A stretch of DNA of 64,000 nt from Planococcus maitriensis (GCF_003289925.1 NZ_QLZQ01000008.1:33445-97444), one strand, 5' to 3'. Positions 35,636 through 44,654 are shown, counted from the stretch's first letter. Made by a program: numbers and translations. Notes: generated by a model not told the origin, from the letters alone.

Positions 35636-36748
35636 ATGATCTATTTGGACAATAGCGCAACGACAGAGCCGAATCCGCAAGTGCTCGAAACATACTTGAA
35701 GGCGAGCAGCCGCTATTTCGCGAATCCGGCATCGCTTCACCGCATGGGAAATGAAGCGGAAGATCTGCTCGAATCAGCACGCAGCCAGATCAAAGGCCTG
35801 CTCGGCTGTGAGCGCATCATTTTCACATCCGGCGGAACTGAAGCGAATAACCTGGCGATCCGGGGCGCGGCCTATGCCAATCAAGAAAAAGGACGCCATA
35901 TCATCTCATGCAGGACTGAACACCCGTCGGTCCTGGAACCGTTGAAGCAACTTGAAAAAGAAGGATTTGAAATCACCCTGCTGCCGGTCGGCCGGGATGG
36001 GGCGATCGACCTTGGCGAATTAGAGCAGACGCTTCGCGACGACACGATCCTCGTAAGCTTAATGCAAGTCAATAACGAGGTCGGCACCATGCATCCGCTG
36101 GCACGTATTCGGAGCATGCTTGAAAATCACCGTACGCTATTCCATGTCGACGCCGTGCAAGGCGTTGGCAAATTGCCGCTTAGCGAGCAGGAGATGCCGG
36201 ATTTATTGACTGTCTCTGCACATAAACTGCATGGATTGAAGAACAGTGGGATCCTGGCGGTCAATAAAGCGGAACTCGTGCCGATCTTGTTCGGGGGCGG
36301 CCAAGAAGGCGGGCTTCGCAGCGGGACGGTCTCCGTGCCGAACGCGGCGGCGCTGGCGAAAGCATTGCGCCTTGCAACACCCAAGCCAGATCACCTAGAA
36401 TGGAATGCGGAATTGCGCACTTTTTTCTCTGGATACAGGGACATTTACATCGTCAGCCCATCCGGCGCCGCACCGCATATCCTTGCGGTTGCCATCAAAG
36501 GTGTGCGCGGGGAGACTTTGGTTGGGGCCTTGCAGCAAGAAGGCGTCATCGTCTCCACTTCAAGCGCCTGTTCTTCCAGGAACAGGCAGGCAAGCCACGT
36601 CATTGAAGCGATCGGCTTGCCGCGCGAATACCGGGATGGCACGATCCGCATCAGCTTCGGCGCCATGACTACCCGAGAAGACATTATCGAACTTAAGAAA
36701 CGTTTCCATAAAGCGCATCAATTGATCAAAGGAGTCGAGCAATCATGA
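35636..36748 (+). CDS. nifZ: cysteine desulfurase (NifS/IscS family)
   Basis: PLP enzyme taking sulfur from cysteine and passing it as persulfide to ThiI for 4-thiouridine and thiazole. 370 residues: MIYLDNSATTEPNP, PLP lysine K197 in SAHKLHG, and the persulfide cysteine Cys312 in STSSACSSR on its mobile loop. ATG 35636 follows CGGAGGGA, just past the ezrA terminator. It overlaps thiI by 4 bases; the nifZ-thiI pairing is the known dedicated desulfurase of Bacillus. Named nifZ after that gene. Confidence 0.92.
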   Translation: MIYLDNSATTEPNPQVLETYLKASSRYFANPASLHRMGNEAEDLLESARSQIKGLLGCERIIFTSGGTEANNLAIRGAAYANQEKGRHIISCRTEHPSVLEPLKQLEKEGFEITLLPVGRDGAIDLGELEQTLRDDTILVSLMQVNNEVGTMHPLARIRSMLENHRTLFHVDAVQGVGKLPLSEQEMPDLLTVSAHKLHGLKNSGILAVNKAELVPILFGGGQEGGLRSGTVSVPNAAALAKALRLATPKPDHLEWNAELRTFFSGYRDIYIVSPSGAAPHILAVAIKGVRGETLVGALQQEGVIVSTSSACSSRNRQASHVIEAIGLPREYRDGTIRISFGAMTTREDIIELKKRFHKAHQLIKGVEQS

Positions 36749-37947
36749 AAACTAACCAAATTCTTATCCGGTATGGCGAGCTGTCGACAAAAGGCCGCAA
36801 CCGGAAATCGTTCATCTCGCGGCTCCGGAATAATATCCAGACTTTATTCGCAGGTACCCCGACACTTCGCATCAAAGCCGAACGCGACCGGATGTTCTTG
36901 TTCTGCGACGACGAACAAGGCATGGAAGACATTCTGGAGCGCTTGCCTCATGTATTCGGCATCCAGTCATTCAGCCCTGTCACCCAGACCAGCCTGGATC
37001 TGGATGACATGAAACAAACGGCTTTGTCGATCATCAGTAAAATGGACACTGACGGCAAGAGTTTCAAGGTTTCAGTCAAAAGGCCGTATAAGGAATTTCC
37101 TTATGAAAAACCCGAAATCATGCGCGCGATTGGCGGCTATGTACTTGGCAACACGCCCGAACTGACTGTGGCGATGAAAAACCCCGACATCGATTTGAGT
37201 GTCGAAATCCGGCAGGACGCCGCTTATATGATGGCTGAAACGATCCAAGGCGCTGCAGGCTTGCCGATCGGCGCAGGCGGCAGGGCGCTGTTGATGCTGT
37301 CAGGCGGCATCGACAGCCCCGTTGCCGGTTATCATATGCTGAAGCGGGGCGTACGGCTTGAATTGATCCATTTCTTCAGCCCGCCATTTACGACCGAGCG
37401 TGCCAAAGAAAAGGTGATGGACCTGGCTGAGAGATTAAGCGGTTTCGGTTCACCGGTGACTTTGCACATCATCCCGTTCACCGAAATCCAGCAGGAAGTC
37501 CATAAGCAAGTGCCCGACAATATCACGATGACGTCGACACGCCGTATGATGATGCGCATAGCGGATGCGGTACGCGCAAAGACCGACTCGAAAGCGATCA
37601 TCACCGGCGAAAGCCTTGGCCAAGTCGCCAGCCAGACGCTTGAGAGCCTGCAGGCGATCAACGCCGTGACGACGACGCCGATCTTGCGCCCCTTGATCGC
37701 ACACGACAAACTCGAAATCATCGAAACGGCGCAAGCAATCGGCACATACGATATATCCATCCGCCCATACGAGGATTGCTGCACGATCTTCACGCCGGCC
37801 AACCCGAAAACGAAACCGAAAACGGATAAAGTCGAGCACTATGAGAGCTTCGTGTCGTTCGATGAGATGATCGCTCAAGCTGTGGCGGAGCGCGAGATTA
37901 TCGAATTCCCGAGAAAGAAAGAACAGAGTTTCGACGATTTGCTGTAA
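36745..37947 (+). CDS. thiI: tRNA 4-thiouridine synthase ThiI
   Basis: Makes s4U8 in tRNA with sulfur from the adjacent desulfurase. 400 residues: N-terminal ferredoxin-like and THUMP domains (1-170), then the PP-loop adenylation domain with LMLSGGIDSPVAGY near 183-196. No C-terminal rhodanese domain, which is normal for Bacillales and means the sulfur relay uses the desulfurase directly; a cysteine in EDCCTIF near 344-345 is the likely persulfide carrier. Start overlaps nifZ (ATGA). Confidence 0.94.
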   Translation: MKTNQILIRYGELSTKGRNRKSFISRLRNNIQTLFAGTPTLRIKAERDRMFLFCDDEQGMEDILERLPHVFGIQSFSPVTQTSLDLDDMKQTALSIISKMDTDGKSFKVSVKRPYKEFPYEKPEIMRAIGGYVLGNTPELTVAMKNPDIDLSVEIRQDAAYMMAETIQGAAGLPIGAGGRALLMLSGGIDSPVAGYHMLKRGVRLELIHFFSPPFTTERAKEKVMDLAERLSGFGSPVTLHIIPFTEIQQEVHKQVPDNITMTSTRRMMMRIADAVRAKTDSKAIITGESLGQVASQTLESLQAINAVTTTPILRPLIAHDKLEIIETAQAIGTYDISIRPYEDCCTIFTPANPKTKPKTDKVEHYESFVSFDEMIAQAVAEREIIEFPRKKEQSFDDLL

Positions 37948-37960
37948 CCTGTTTTATACA

Positions 37961-38005
37961 AAAAGCCCGGCCAAGAACAAGCTTTATGTTCTTGCCGGGC
38001 TTTTG
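37961..38005 (+). terminator. terminator after thiI
   Basis: Long hairpin: AAAAGCCCGGCCAAGAACA (37961-37979) with TGTTCTTG and CCGGGCTTTT (37987-38004), one-base bulge, T tail. Confidence 0.9.
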
Positions 38006-38130
38006 TCATGGGGTAGATTCGTTATTCTATTAGAACAAACACTCGAAATATTGATATTCATCTGAGAAGAAAAATAATGGAGTGCATTTTATTGTGCAGT
38101 GATACCAACTACGGTTAAGGAGATTCATTT

Positions 38131-38144
38131 AAAATAATTATTTT
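38131..38144. promoter_or_regulatory. AT-only palindrome at the acyl-CoA synthetase promoter
   Basis: Perfect 14-base palindrome AAAATAATTATTTT; with its flanks it stays nearly symmetric over 20 bases. It runs into the -35 box. This could be an operator; AT richness makes chance more likely than for a GC-containing palindrome. The stretch 37948-38212 holds otherwise only the terminator and promoter. Confidence 0.45.
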
Positions 38145-38170
38145 GAATAATTAAATATTTATTGTATAAT
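38143..38170 (+). promoter_or_regulatory. SigA-type promoter of acyl-CoA synthetase gene
   Basis: TTGAAT (38143-38148), 16-base spacer, perfect TATAAT (38165-38170), about 43 bases before the start. Confidence 0.6.
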
Positions 38171-38212
38171 AATATAAGAATAATATCAGTTAGAAGCAAA
38201 GGGGAGAATGGG

Positions 38213-39787
38213 ATGAAACGCGAACAATTGCTGGCACCTGAAAACTATAACTTGGTGGAAGAATTCGAACGGTTTGCGATAGGAGATGGACGCAAGGCGA
38301 TCATTTGGGAGAATGACAAAGGGGAAAAGCAAGAAGTTACATACGATGAATTGATCCACCAGGCGAACCGGGCAGCGAACAGCTTTGAAAAAGCAGGCCT
38401 AAGAAAAGGCGATGTCGTGTTGGTCATGGTGCCCCGCCTTATCGAGGCATATGTGGTTTATGTAGGCGCATTGAAAGCAGGGCTCGTCGTCATACCAAGT
38501 TCTGAAATGCTGCGGGCGAAAGACATATCTTACCGCCTGAACCATAGTGAGGCAAAAGCGGTCATTGCGTATGAACCGTTTCTGGGCCAATTCGAGGGAG
38601 TCGCGGAAATGGATGGGCTGACGAACTTCGTCATCGGCCAGGGACCGGATTCCTGGATTTCATTGACGGACGAAATGGCTTCAGCTTCTGACCAGTATGA
38701 AGCGGCAACGACCAAGAATGACGATATGGCGTTCCTTTCCTATACATCGGGGACGACGGGAAATCCAAAAGGCGTCGTCCATAGCCATGGCTGGGCTTAC
38801 GCACATTTACGCACTTCCGCAGAGCACTGGCTAGGTGCAAAAAAAGGGGATCTCGTGTGGGCGACGGCGAGCCCGGGCTGGCAAAAATGGATCTGGAGCC
38901 CGTTCCTTGCAACACTCGGAAGCGGGGCGACGGCATTTGTCTATAACGGCAAATTCGACCCGGCTGTCTATCTGGAATTACTCGAACAGCGGAAAATCAA
39001 TGTGCTGTGCTGCACCCCGACAGAATACCGCTTGATGGCGAAGCAGAAAGATTTGGCGAACTACGATTTAAGCTCACTCAACAGTGCCGTGTCGGCTGGC
39101 GAACCTTTGAATGCCGAAGTGATCGATGTGTTCCGGAAGCATTTTGGCCTGGACGTGCGTGACGGCTATGGGCAAACCGAAAACACATTGCTTGTCGGCA
39201 CGATGAAAGGCACTGAAGGGCGTAAAGGTTCGATGGGCAAACCGACGCCTGGCAACCGGGTGGAAATCATCGATGACAACGGGGTGCCTTGCGCAGTTGG
39301 AGAAGTCGGGGACATTGCCGTGCACGTCGAGACGCCGGCGTTGTTCAAGGAATATTTTAAAGACGCAGAGCGGACGCAAATGCAGTTCCGTGGGGATTAT
39401 TATGTGACTGGCGATAAAGCATCAAAAGACGAAGACGGCTTTTTCTGGTTCGAAGGGCGCGGTGATGACATCATCATTTCCTCGGGCTACACAATCGGGC
39501 CGTTCGAAGTGGAAGATGCGCTCGTCAAGCACCCAGCAGTACAGGAATGTGCCGTCGTCGGTTCACCAGATGAAATCCGGGGGGCGATCGTGAAAGCTTT
39601 CGTCGTCTTGACCGACGGCCAGGAAGGCGGAGAAGGGCTCGTCACCGAACTCCAGAATCATGTCAAGGATTTGACGGCGCCGTATAAATACCCGCGCGCG
39701 ATCGAGTTCCGCACCGAACTGCCGAAAACGGCATCCGGCAAGATCCGCCGAGTCGAACTGCGGCAAGCGGAAAATGCAAAAAAATAA
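38213..39787 (+). CDS. acyl-CoA synthetase (AMP-forming, MACS/YtcI-like)
   Basis: 524 residues of the ANL superfamily: adenylate loop YTSGTTGNPKGVVHSHG near 177-193, DGYGQTENT, TGDKASKDEDGFFWFEGR and the C-terminal catalytic lysine in PKTASGKIRRVELR. The lack of a propionyl/acetyl-specific tryptophan pattern and the shorter length separate it from AcsA; it resembles medium-chain or aryl acyl-CoA ligases. Substrate open. ATG 38213 has AAAGGGGAG; the 17-codon in-frame extension lies in the promoter. It is a second acyl-CoA ligase in the window besides AcsA. Confidence 0.88.
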   Translation: MKREQLLAPENYNLVEEFERFAIGDGRKAIIWENDKGEKQEVTYDELIHQANRAANSFEKAGLRKGDVVLVMVPRLIEAYVVYVGALKAGLVVIPSSEMLRAKDISYRLNHSEAKAVIAYEPFLGQFEGVAEMDGLTNFVIGQGPDSWISLTDEMASASDQYEAATTKNDDMAFLSYTSGTTGNPKGVVHSHGWAYAHLRTSAEHWLGAKKGDLVWATASPGWQKWIWSPFLATLGSGATAFVYNGKFDPAVYLELLEQRKINVLCCTPTEYRLMAKQKDLANYDLSSLNSAVSAGEPLNAEVIDVFRKHFGLDVRDGYGQTENTLLVGTMKGTEGRKGSMGKPTPGNRVEIIDDNGVPCAVGEVGDIAVHVETPALFKEYFKDAERTQMQFRGDYYVTGDKASKDEDGFFWFEGRGDDIIISSGYTIGPFEVEDALVKHPAVQECAVVGSPDEIRGAIVKAFVVLTDGQEGGEGLVTELQNHVKDLTAPYKYPRAIEFRTELPKTASGKIRRVELRQAENAKK

Positions 39788-39796
39788 TGACTTTGC

Positions 39797-39828
39797 CAAA
39801 AGCTCCCGTTCGCACCGGGGGCTTTTGC
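39797..39828 (+). terminator. terminator after acyl-CoA synthetase gene
   Basis: CAAAAGCTCCCG with CGGGGGCTTTTG, one mismatch pair in the stem, 7-base loop; short T run inside the right arm. Confidence 0.75.
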
Positions 39829-39832
39829 TGTA

Positions 39833-39861
39833 TTTACTTTCCAATAGGGCAGGCATATAAT
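39833..39861 (+). promoter_or_regulatory. SigA-type promoter of rarD
   Basis: TTTACT (39833-39838), 17-base spacer, perfect TATAAT (39856-39861). Confidence 0.65.
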
Positions 39862-39914
39862 GGGTCTATTATTTCGTGAATAAAAATACTTTAAGAATGG
39901 TGCGCGATGCGAAG

Positions 39915-40847
39915 ATGACTGAAGAGAAAAAAGGAACATTGCTGACGATTTTGACCTATACGATCTGGGGGTTCCTGCCGATATTCTGGAAGCAAGTCGA
40001 CCATGTGCCCGCCGATGAATTATTGGCCGGCCGTATTTTTTGGGCGTTTTGGCTGACGCTTGGCTTTATCGTGCTGACTGGGGGCGGCAAGCGGTTTATG
40101 GATGATGTAAAGTCTTTGTGGAAATCGAAGAAAACCTTCTTCCTGCTCATGCTTGCTTCGTTCCTGATTTCGGCTAATTGGTTTTTCTATATTTATGCGG
40201 TGACCAACGACCGGATCGTCGAGACGAGCCTCGGCTATTACATCAACCCGCTCATTTCCGTGTTGCTCGGTTCGTTCTTCTTAAAGGAAAAACTTTCGCC
40301 TGCCGTAAAGGCCGCTTTTGTGCTTGCCGCTATCGGCGTGGCGGTCATCACGATTTCCTACGGGACTTTGCCGTGGCTGGCGCTCGGCATGGCATTCAGC
40401 TTTGCGTTCTATGGATTGATCAAGAAAACCATCCAGCTGAATGCATTAAGGGGCCTGGCGATCGAGACGATGTTCGTGCTCCCGTTTGCGACCGCCTATT
40501 ATATCTATCTGTTTTCGATCGATCGTGCGGCATTCCTGCATAGCGGCGTGCCGACTGACCTGCTTGTCATCCTGAGCGGATTCCTGACCGCCTTGCCTTT
40601 ATTATTGTTTGCCATGGGGGCGCCGCTGATCCCTCTGTACATGATCGGCTTCCTCCAATACATTGCCCCGAGCTTGATGCTATTGATCGGCGTCTTTCTG
40701 TACGGGGAGGCATTCGGCGTAATTTCGATCATTTCCTTCTCCTTTATCTGGAGTGCTTTGATCCTGTTCACGGGTTCGAAAATCGTGGAAGCGAGGCGGA
40801 TGAGAAAAAACCCACATTTAGCCGGCGCTGAATTTAGCGGAAAGTGA
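39915..40847 (+). CDS. rarD: EamA family transporter RarD
   Basis: Integral membrane protein of the drug/metabolite transporter superfamily with about ten helices in two EamA halves; substrate of RarD proteins is not known. The family start pattern (M-x-EEKKG-x, then IWGFLPIFWK) is met by ATG 39915, giving 310 residues. The frame is open back to GTG 39876 and ATG 39897; none of the three has a clear ribosome site, so the start is uncertain. Single gene. Confidence 0.85.
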   Translation: MTEEKKGTLLTILTYTIWGFLPIFWKQVDHVPADELLAGRIFWAFWLTLGFIVLTGGGKRFMDDVKSLWKSKKTFFLLMLASFLISANWFFYIYAVTNDRIVETSLGYYINPLISVLLGSFFLKEKLSPAVKAAFVLAAIGVAVITISYGTLPWLALGMAFSFAFYGLIKKTIQLNALRGLAIETMFVLPFATAYYIYLFSIDRAAFLHSGVPTDLLVILSGFLTALPLLLFAMGAPLIPLYMIGFLQYIAPSLMLLIGVFLYGEAFGVISIISFSFIWSALILFTGSKIVEARRMRKNPHLAGAEFSGK

Positions 40848-40905
40848 AACATTTTGAATGCTGTTGCGTATAGTTGAATGGAATACTTAAGGAGGGAACT
40901 GAAAC

Positions 40906-41919
40906 ATGATGAACACAAAACGATGGATTGCCTTGCTTGCCGCTGCTGCATTGCTGGTGATATCCCTAGTCATTAACTCAGCCTTTTCAGTGCTGCAGTC
41001 GGATTTCACTGCCGGCTTTGACGATTGGACAGGCATGGAACAGACGGCTTTGAGCGAACAAGTACTTGAGCCAGGCGATGCCTCCAACCGCATTGCCGTG
41101 CTGAACGTGGACGGGGCGATACAGGACACAGGCGAAGCTTCCGTTTTTGCGGCTGCCGGCTATAACCATGATTTGTTCATGGAGCAATTGCAAGCCGTTA
41201 AGGAAGACAGCAGCGTCAAAGGCATTGTCCTGCAAGTCAATTCCCCTGGCGGAGGCGTGGTCGAGTCCGCTCAGATCCACGATAAGATCAAGGAAATCCA
41301 GGAAGAAACCGGAAAGCCGCTTTATGTCTCGATGGGCGCAATGGCTGCATCAGGCGGTTATTATATTGCCGCTCCGGCTGAAAAGATTTTCGTCAGCGAA
41401 GAAACCTTGACAGGATCGATCGGCGTCATCATGCAAAGCGTCAATTACGGCGAATTGGCAGATCGCTACGGGGTGGATTTCGTCACCATCAAATCAGGGC
41501 CATACAAAGACATCATGAGCCCGACGCGTGAAATGACCGATGAAGAACGGGCACTCTTGCAGGACATGCTCGACAGTTCCTATGAAGAGTTCGTCGATGT
41601 TATCGAGGAAGGCCGTGATATGACAGAAGAAGAAGTGAAAGAATACGCAGACGGGCGCATCATGAATGGACGCCAGGCAGTCGAGGCGAACCTTGCCGAT
41701 GATTTCGGATTTGCGGAAGACGTCATCCAGGCGATGCGCGATGATTTCGATCTAGCCGACGGTGAAGTGTTCGAATACGGTGCCGGTGACGACTGGGCTT
41801 CACTCTTCGCGATGAAGGCAGGCTCATTCTTCGGCATGGATATGGAAACGAAGTTCATCTCGGATATGCTGTCCCAAAACAGCGGGCCGCGCATGATGTA
41901 TCTATACGGTGAAAACTAA
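40906..41919 (+). CDS. sppA: signal peptide peptidase SppA
   Basis: Membrane-bound serine protease that degrades leftover signal peptides; also linked to lantibiotic resistance in B. subtilis. 337 residues: N-terminal helix (WIALLAAAALLVISLVI), then the ClpP-like core. Catalytic serine at 149 in MAASGGYYIA and lysine at 201 in KSGPYKD, as in the short Gram-positive SppA. ATG 40906 follows AAGGAGGGAAC. Paired with the RDD gene 14 bases downstream, the yteI-yteJ pair of Bacillus. Confidence 0.95.
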   Translation: MMNTKRWIALLAAAALLVISLVINSAFSVLQSDFTAGFDDWTGMEQTALSEQVLEPGDASNRIAVLNVDGAIQDTGEASVFAAAGYNHDLFMEQLQAVKEDSSVKGIVLQVNSPGGGVVESAQIHDKIKEIQEETGKPLYVSMGAMAASGGYYIAAPAEKIFVSEETLTGSIGVIMQSVNYGELADRYGVDFVTIKSGPYKDIMSPTREMTDEERALLQDMLDSSYEEFVDVIEEGRDMTEEEVKEYADGRIMNGRQAVEANLADDFGFAEDVIQAMRDDFDLADGEVFEYGAGDDWASLFAMKAGSFFGMDMETKFISDMLSQNSGPRMMYLYGEN

Positions 41920-41933
41920 GGAGGTGGAGAAGC

Positions 41934-42503
41934 ATGACTGATCACGTCAATAATGATGCGGCGGAGCGGGAGGCTGCACCTCCGCCGGTCCGGCCGGAAA
42001 ACGATACGGTTCTTTTCTATGAACGCAAGCCGGCAGGATTTTGGATGCGCTTCTGGGCTTATTTAATCGATCTCCTGGTGATTTCGGCAGTGTCTTCTAT
42101 TTTGATACGCCCATTGTTTGCGCTATTCGGATGGGAGACCTCAGAGAGCGTATGGTATGCGCCATACGCGATCCTGACAGCTATCGTTTTTTACGGCTAC
42201 TTTGTCCTGATGACCAAGTTCTTCTCGCAGACAATCGGCAAGATGATTTTCGGGCTGCGCGTCGTTTCGCTGAAAACGGATCGCTTATCATGGCCCACGT
42301 TATTGTTCCGCGAATGGATCGGCCGTTTTATCTCGGTGACGATCCTGCCCCTGTATTGGATTGTCGGGTTCACCCCTTTGAAACAAGGGGTGCATGATTT
42401 CATCGCGGATACGACCGTCGTCCACGAGGAATCCTACCGCAAACAGCAGATGGCGAGAAAACGCCTGGAAGGGTCTCGGTTGCAAGAGAGTGAAAGCATT
42501 TAG
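41934..42503 (+). CDS. yteJ: RDD family membrane protein (YteJ-like)
   Basis: 189 residues: charged cytoplasmic N-terminus (about 1-35), then an RDD domain with three hydrophobic segments, starting FWMRFWAYLIDLLVISAVSS, with FSQTIGKMIFGLRVVS and the tail VHDFIADTTVV. RDD proteins are poorly understood. In B. subtilis YteJ works with SppA, and the gene pair is kept here. ATG 41934 has AAGGAGGTGG. Confidence 0.88.
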   Translation: MTDHVNNDAAEREAAPPPVRPENDTVLFYERKPAGFWMRFWAYLIDLLVISAVSSILIRPLFALFGWETSESVWYAPYAILTAIVFYGYFVLMTKFFSQTIGKMIFGLRVVSLKTDRLSWPTLLFREWIGRFISVTILPLYWIVGFTPLKQGVHDFIADTTVVHEESYRKQQMARKRLEGSRLQESESI

Positions 42504-42539
42504 TATGATAAAGGTAATCTGAAAGGGAGGCGTTGCAAT

Positions 42540-43046
42540 TTGGTACAAATCACATTCAAGCAAAACCCTGTAACATTGCCAGGAAATGAAGTGAAAGTGG
42601 GCGATGCGGCACCGGATTTCACGGTGCTATCGAACAGCCTGGAACCGAAGACACTTAGCGATTTCAAAGGCAAAGTGCTGTTGATCAGTGTCGTCCCGTC
42701 GCTAGATACAGGAGTATGTTCCGATCAGACGAAACGTTTCAGCGAAGAAGCAGCTTCACTTGGAGAAGACGTCGAAGTACTGACGGTTTCCTGTGACTTG
42801 CCATTTGCGCAGAAGCGCTGGACAGAGATCAATGGGGTGGACTCGATCACGACGCTGTCCGACCACCGCGATCTTTCATTCGGTGAAGCTTACGGCTTGA
42901 CGATGCAGGAGCTGCGTTTATTGGCACGTTCCATTTTCGTTGTCGACAAAGACGGAAAAGTGACGTATGTGGAATATGTAGCAGAAGGCACCGATCACCC
43001 GGATTACGACAAAGCACTCGCAGCGGTAAAAGAGCTGACAAACTAA
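42540..43046 (+). CDS. tpx: thiol peroxidase Tpx, atypical cysteine layout
   Basis: Atypical 2-Cys peroxiredoxin that reduces peroxides. 168 residues with the family motif [12 protein letters not shown] (peroxidatic Cys60) and [14 protein letters not shown]. The only other cysteine is Cys85 in [10 protein letters not shown]; the usual resolving cysteine in the RWC/RFC motif is replaced by threonine (KRWTEING). Start is TTG 42540: GGGAGG is 9 bases upstream and the N-terminus [15 protein letters not shown] aligns with other Tpx. Follows yteJ by 36 bases, followed by a terminator. Confidence 0.92.
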   Translation: MVQITFKQNPVTLPGNEVKVGDAAPDFTVLSNSLEPKTLSDFKGKVLLISVVPSLDTGVCSDQTKRFSEEAASLGEDVEVLTVSCDLPFAQKRWTEINGVDSITTLSDHRDLSFGEAYGLTMQELRLLARSIFVVDKDGKVTYVEYVAEGTDHPDYDKALAAVKELTN

Positions 43047-43050
43047 TACC

Positions 43051-43081
43051 AGGAACCCACTCTAGCCGAGTGGGTTTCCTT
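43051..43081 (+). terminator. terminator after tpx
   Basis: AACCCACTC / GAGTGGGTT stem, 5-base loop, extended by AGG/CCT with one bulge; weak T run, so read-through into ytxK is possible. Confidence 0.7.
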
Positions 43082-43098
43082 ATTGAGGACGGAGATTT

Positions 43099-44019
43099 AT
43101 GAATTCATCAATGGAAAGCATCTTTACGGCAATCGACAATGAAACCGTGTCGATCCAAAAACAGGAAGAAACTTCCTATCTCGAAAGCCTGCTTACGACG
43201 ACTGAGCGCTGGCTGGACGGGCAATTGACTATTGCTGAAGGCGGTACAAAAGAAGATATGCGAAAAGCGATTCAATTGGCGATTTTGAAAGGCATGAAAG
43301 AGCATGTCCAGCCCCATCACCAAATGACGCCCGATGCCCTGGGCCTGTTGATCGGCTATCTAGTGGAACTATTCGTCAAGGAGCAGCAAGCGACGGTTCT
43401 TGACCCGGCAGCGGGCACAGGGAACCTGCTGTTTACGGTGATGAATTATTTGGATGGCCGCATGAGCGGGACCGCTGTGGAACTGGATGATCTCTTGATT
43501 CGCCTCGCTTCGAATATCGGCAACTTGATTGAACAGCCAGTGACGTTTTATTTGCAGGACGCGCTGCAGCCGCTATTGATCGACCCGGTCGACTGCGTCG
43601 TTTCCGATTTGCCTGTCGGTTATTACCCGGACGAAGCCACTGCATCGAATTATGAGCTGAAAGCGGACGAAGGCATGTCCTATGCCCATCACCTGTTCAT
43701 CGAGCAATCCTTGAAGCATACGAAAGAAGGCGGCTATTTGTTCTTTGTCATTCCACGGAACATTTTCGAATCGCCACTTGCCGGCCAATTGCATAGCTTC
43801 CTGAAACACCAGGCACATATACAGGCCGTGATGGAACTGCCGGAGAATATCTTCAAAAATGCCCAGCACGCAAAAGCCATCTTGGTTTTGCAGAAGAAAA
43901 AGGACGGCTTGAAAGCGCCGAAGGAAGTGCTCCTAGCGCGCGTCCCGAATATGTCGAAGCCGGAAACGATGGCGAAATTCTTCACGCAGGTCAATGGATG
44001 GTTCAAAGAGAATAAATAA
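43099..44019 (+). CDS. ytxK: class I SAM-dependent methyltransferase YtxK
   Basis: 306 residues related to N6-adenine DNA methyltransferases: SAM loop VLDPAAGTGNLLF near 100-112 and VVSDLPVGYYP in place of the NPPY catalytic motif. The change from N-P-P-Y to D-L-P-V suggests that it does not methylate adenine in DNA in the usual way. It has no restriction partner. In B. subtilis ytxK also lies next to tpx, there with ackA, which is absent here. ATG 43099 follows GAGGACGGAG. Confidence 0.87.
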   Translation: MNSSMESIFTAIDNETVSIQKQEETSYLESLLTTTERWLDGQLTIAEGGTKEDMRKAIQLAILKGMKEHVQPHHQMTPDALGLLIGYLVELFVKEQQATVLDPAAGTGNLLFTVMNYLDGRMSGTAVELDDLLIRLASNIGNLIEQPVTFYLQDALQPLLIDPVDCVVSDLPVGYYPDEATASNYELKADEGMSYAHHLFIEQSLKHTKEGGYLFFVIPRNIFESPLAGQLHSFLKHQAHIQAVMELPENIFKNAQHAKAILVLQKKKDGLKAPKEVLLARVPNMSKPETMAKFFTQVNGWFKENK

Positions 44020-44025
44020 TGGCAC

Positions 44026-44057
44026 AAGCCGGTCCTATTGCATAGGGCCGGCTTTTT
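44026..44057 (+). terminator. terminator after ytxK
   Basis: AAGCCGGTCCTA / TAGGGCCGGCTT stem with one G-T pair, 5-base loop, five T. Confidence 0.88.
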
Positions 44058-44144
44058 CGTTTCCGAAAAAAGGCAGGAACTTTCGGGGAAATGGCGAATA
44101 GCGTAAAGAGAGAAGATCATGATCAGTTTGAAAGGAGTGGGAAT

Positions 44145-44564
44145 ATGTATCAGCAAATTTTGTTGGCTGTCGATGGTTCGGAAAACTCAATCCGCGCGGC
44201 AAGGGAAGCGGTAAAGATTGCAAGCCTGGTTGAAGGGGCGGAAGTGACGGTCGTTTATGTCTCCGATTACAAGGAAGATGAGAATGAAGTGATCCACGAT
44301 GCTTCGGCGATGGAATTCGATTTGGCAAGGCGGAAAAAAATCCAGCCGGTAACCGAAATGCTCGACAGGGAGAAAATATTCCATCATGTCGAAGTGCTGC
44401 ATGGCATACCCGGACCGGCAATCGTGCAGATGACGAAAGACAAGCAATACGACCTGCTTGTCATCGGCAGCCGCGGGTTGTCGCCGATCCGTGAAGTGAT
44501 GCTCGGCAGCGTCAGCCATAAAGCCGTCAATCATGCAGAATGCCCGGTCCTTGTGGTCAGATGA
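44145..44564 (+). CDS. universal stress protein, UspA family
   Basis: 139-residue single Usp domain: QILLAVDGSENS at the start and the ATP-binding loop GSRGLSPIREVMLGSVS (G-x2-G-x9-G-S) near the end. It should bind ATP and dimerise. The ATG at 44145 has AAAGGAGTG upstream; the longer in-frame stretch to 44091 is not needed. Single gene. Target unknown. A second Usp gene lies at 47999-48499. Confidence 0.9.
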   Translation: MYQQILLAVDGSENSIRAAREAVKIASLVEGAEVTVVYVSDYKEDENEVIHDASAMEFDLARRKKIQPVTEMLDREKIFHHVEVLHGIPGPAIVQMTKDKQYDLLVIGSRGLSPIREVMLGSVSHKAVNHAECPVLVVR

Positions 44565-44654
44565 AACCGGCCCATCACAGCACGTGGCGATTTGATATAC
44601 TAAGAAGATCTATCGGTGCATAACGCATCGTGAATTTTAGGAGATGACAATGAA

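Noticed and set aside
44059..44091. SigB promoter before the first universal stress protein gene
   Set aside because: GTTTCC and GGGGAAA are present but more than 20 bases apart, outside the 12-15 base spacing.
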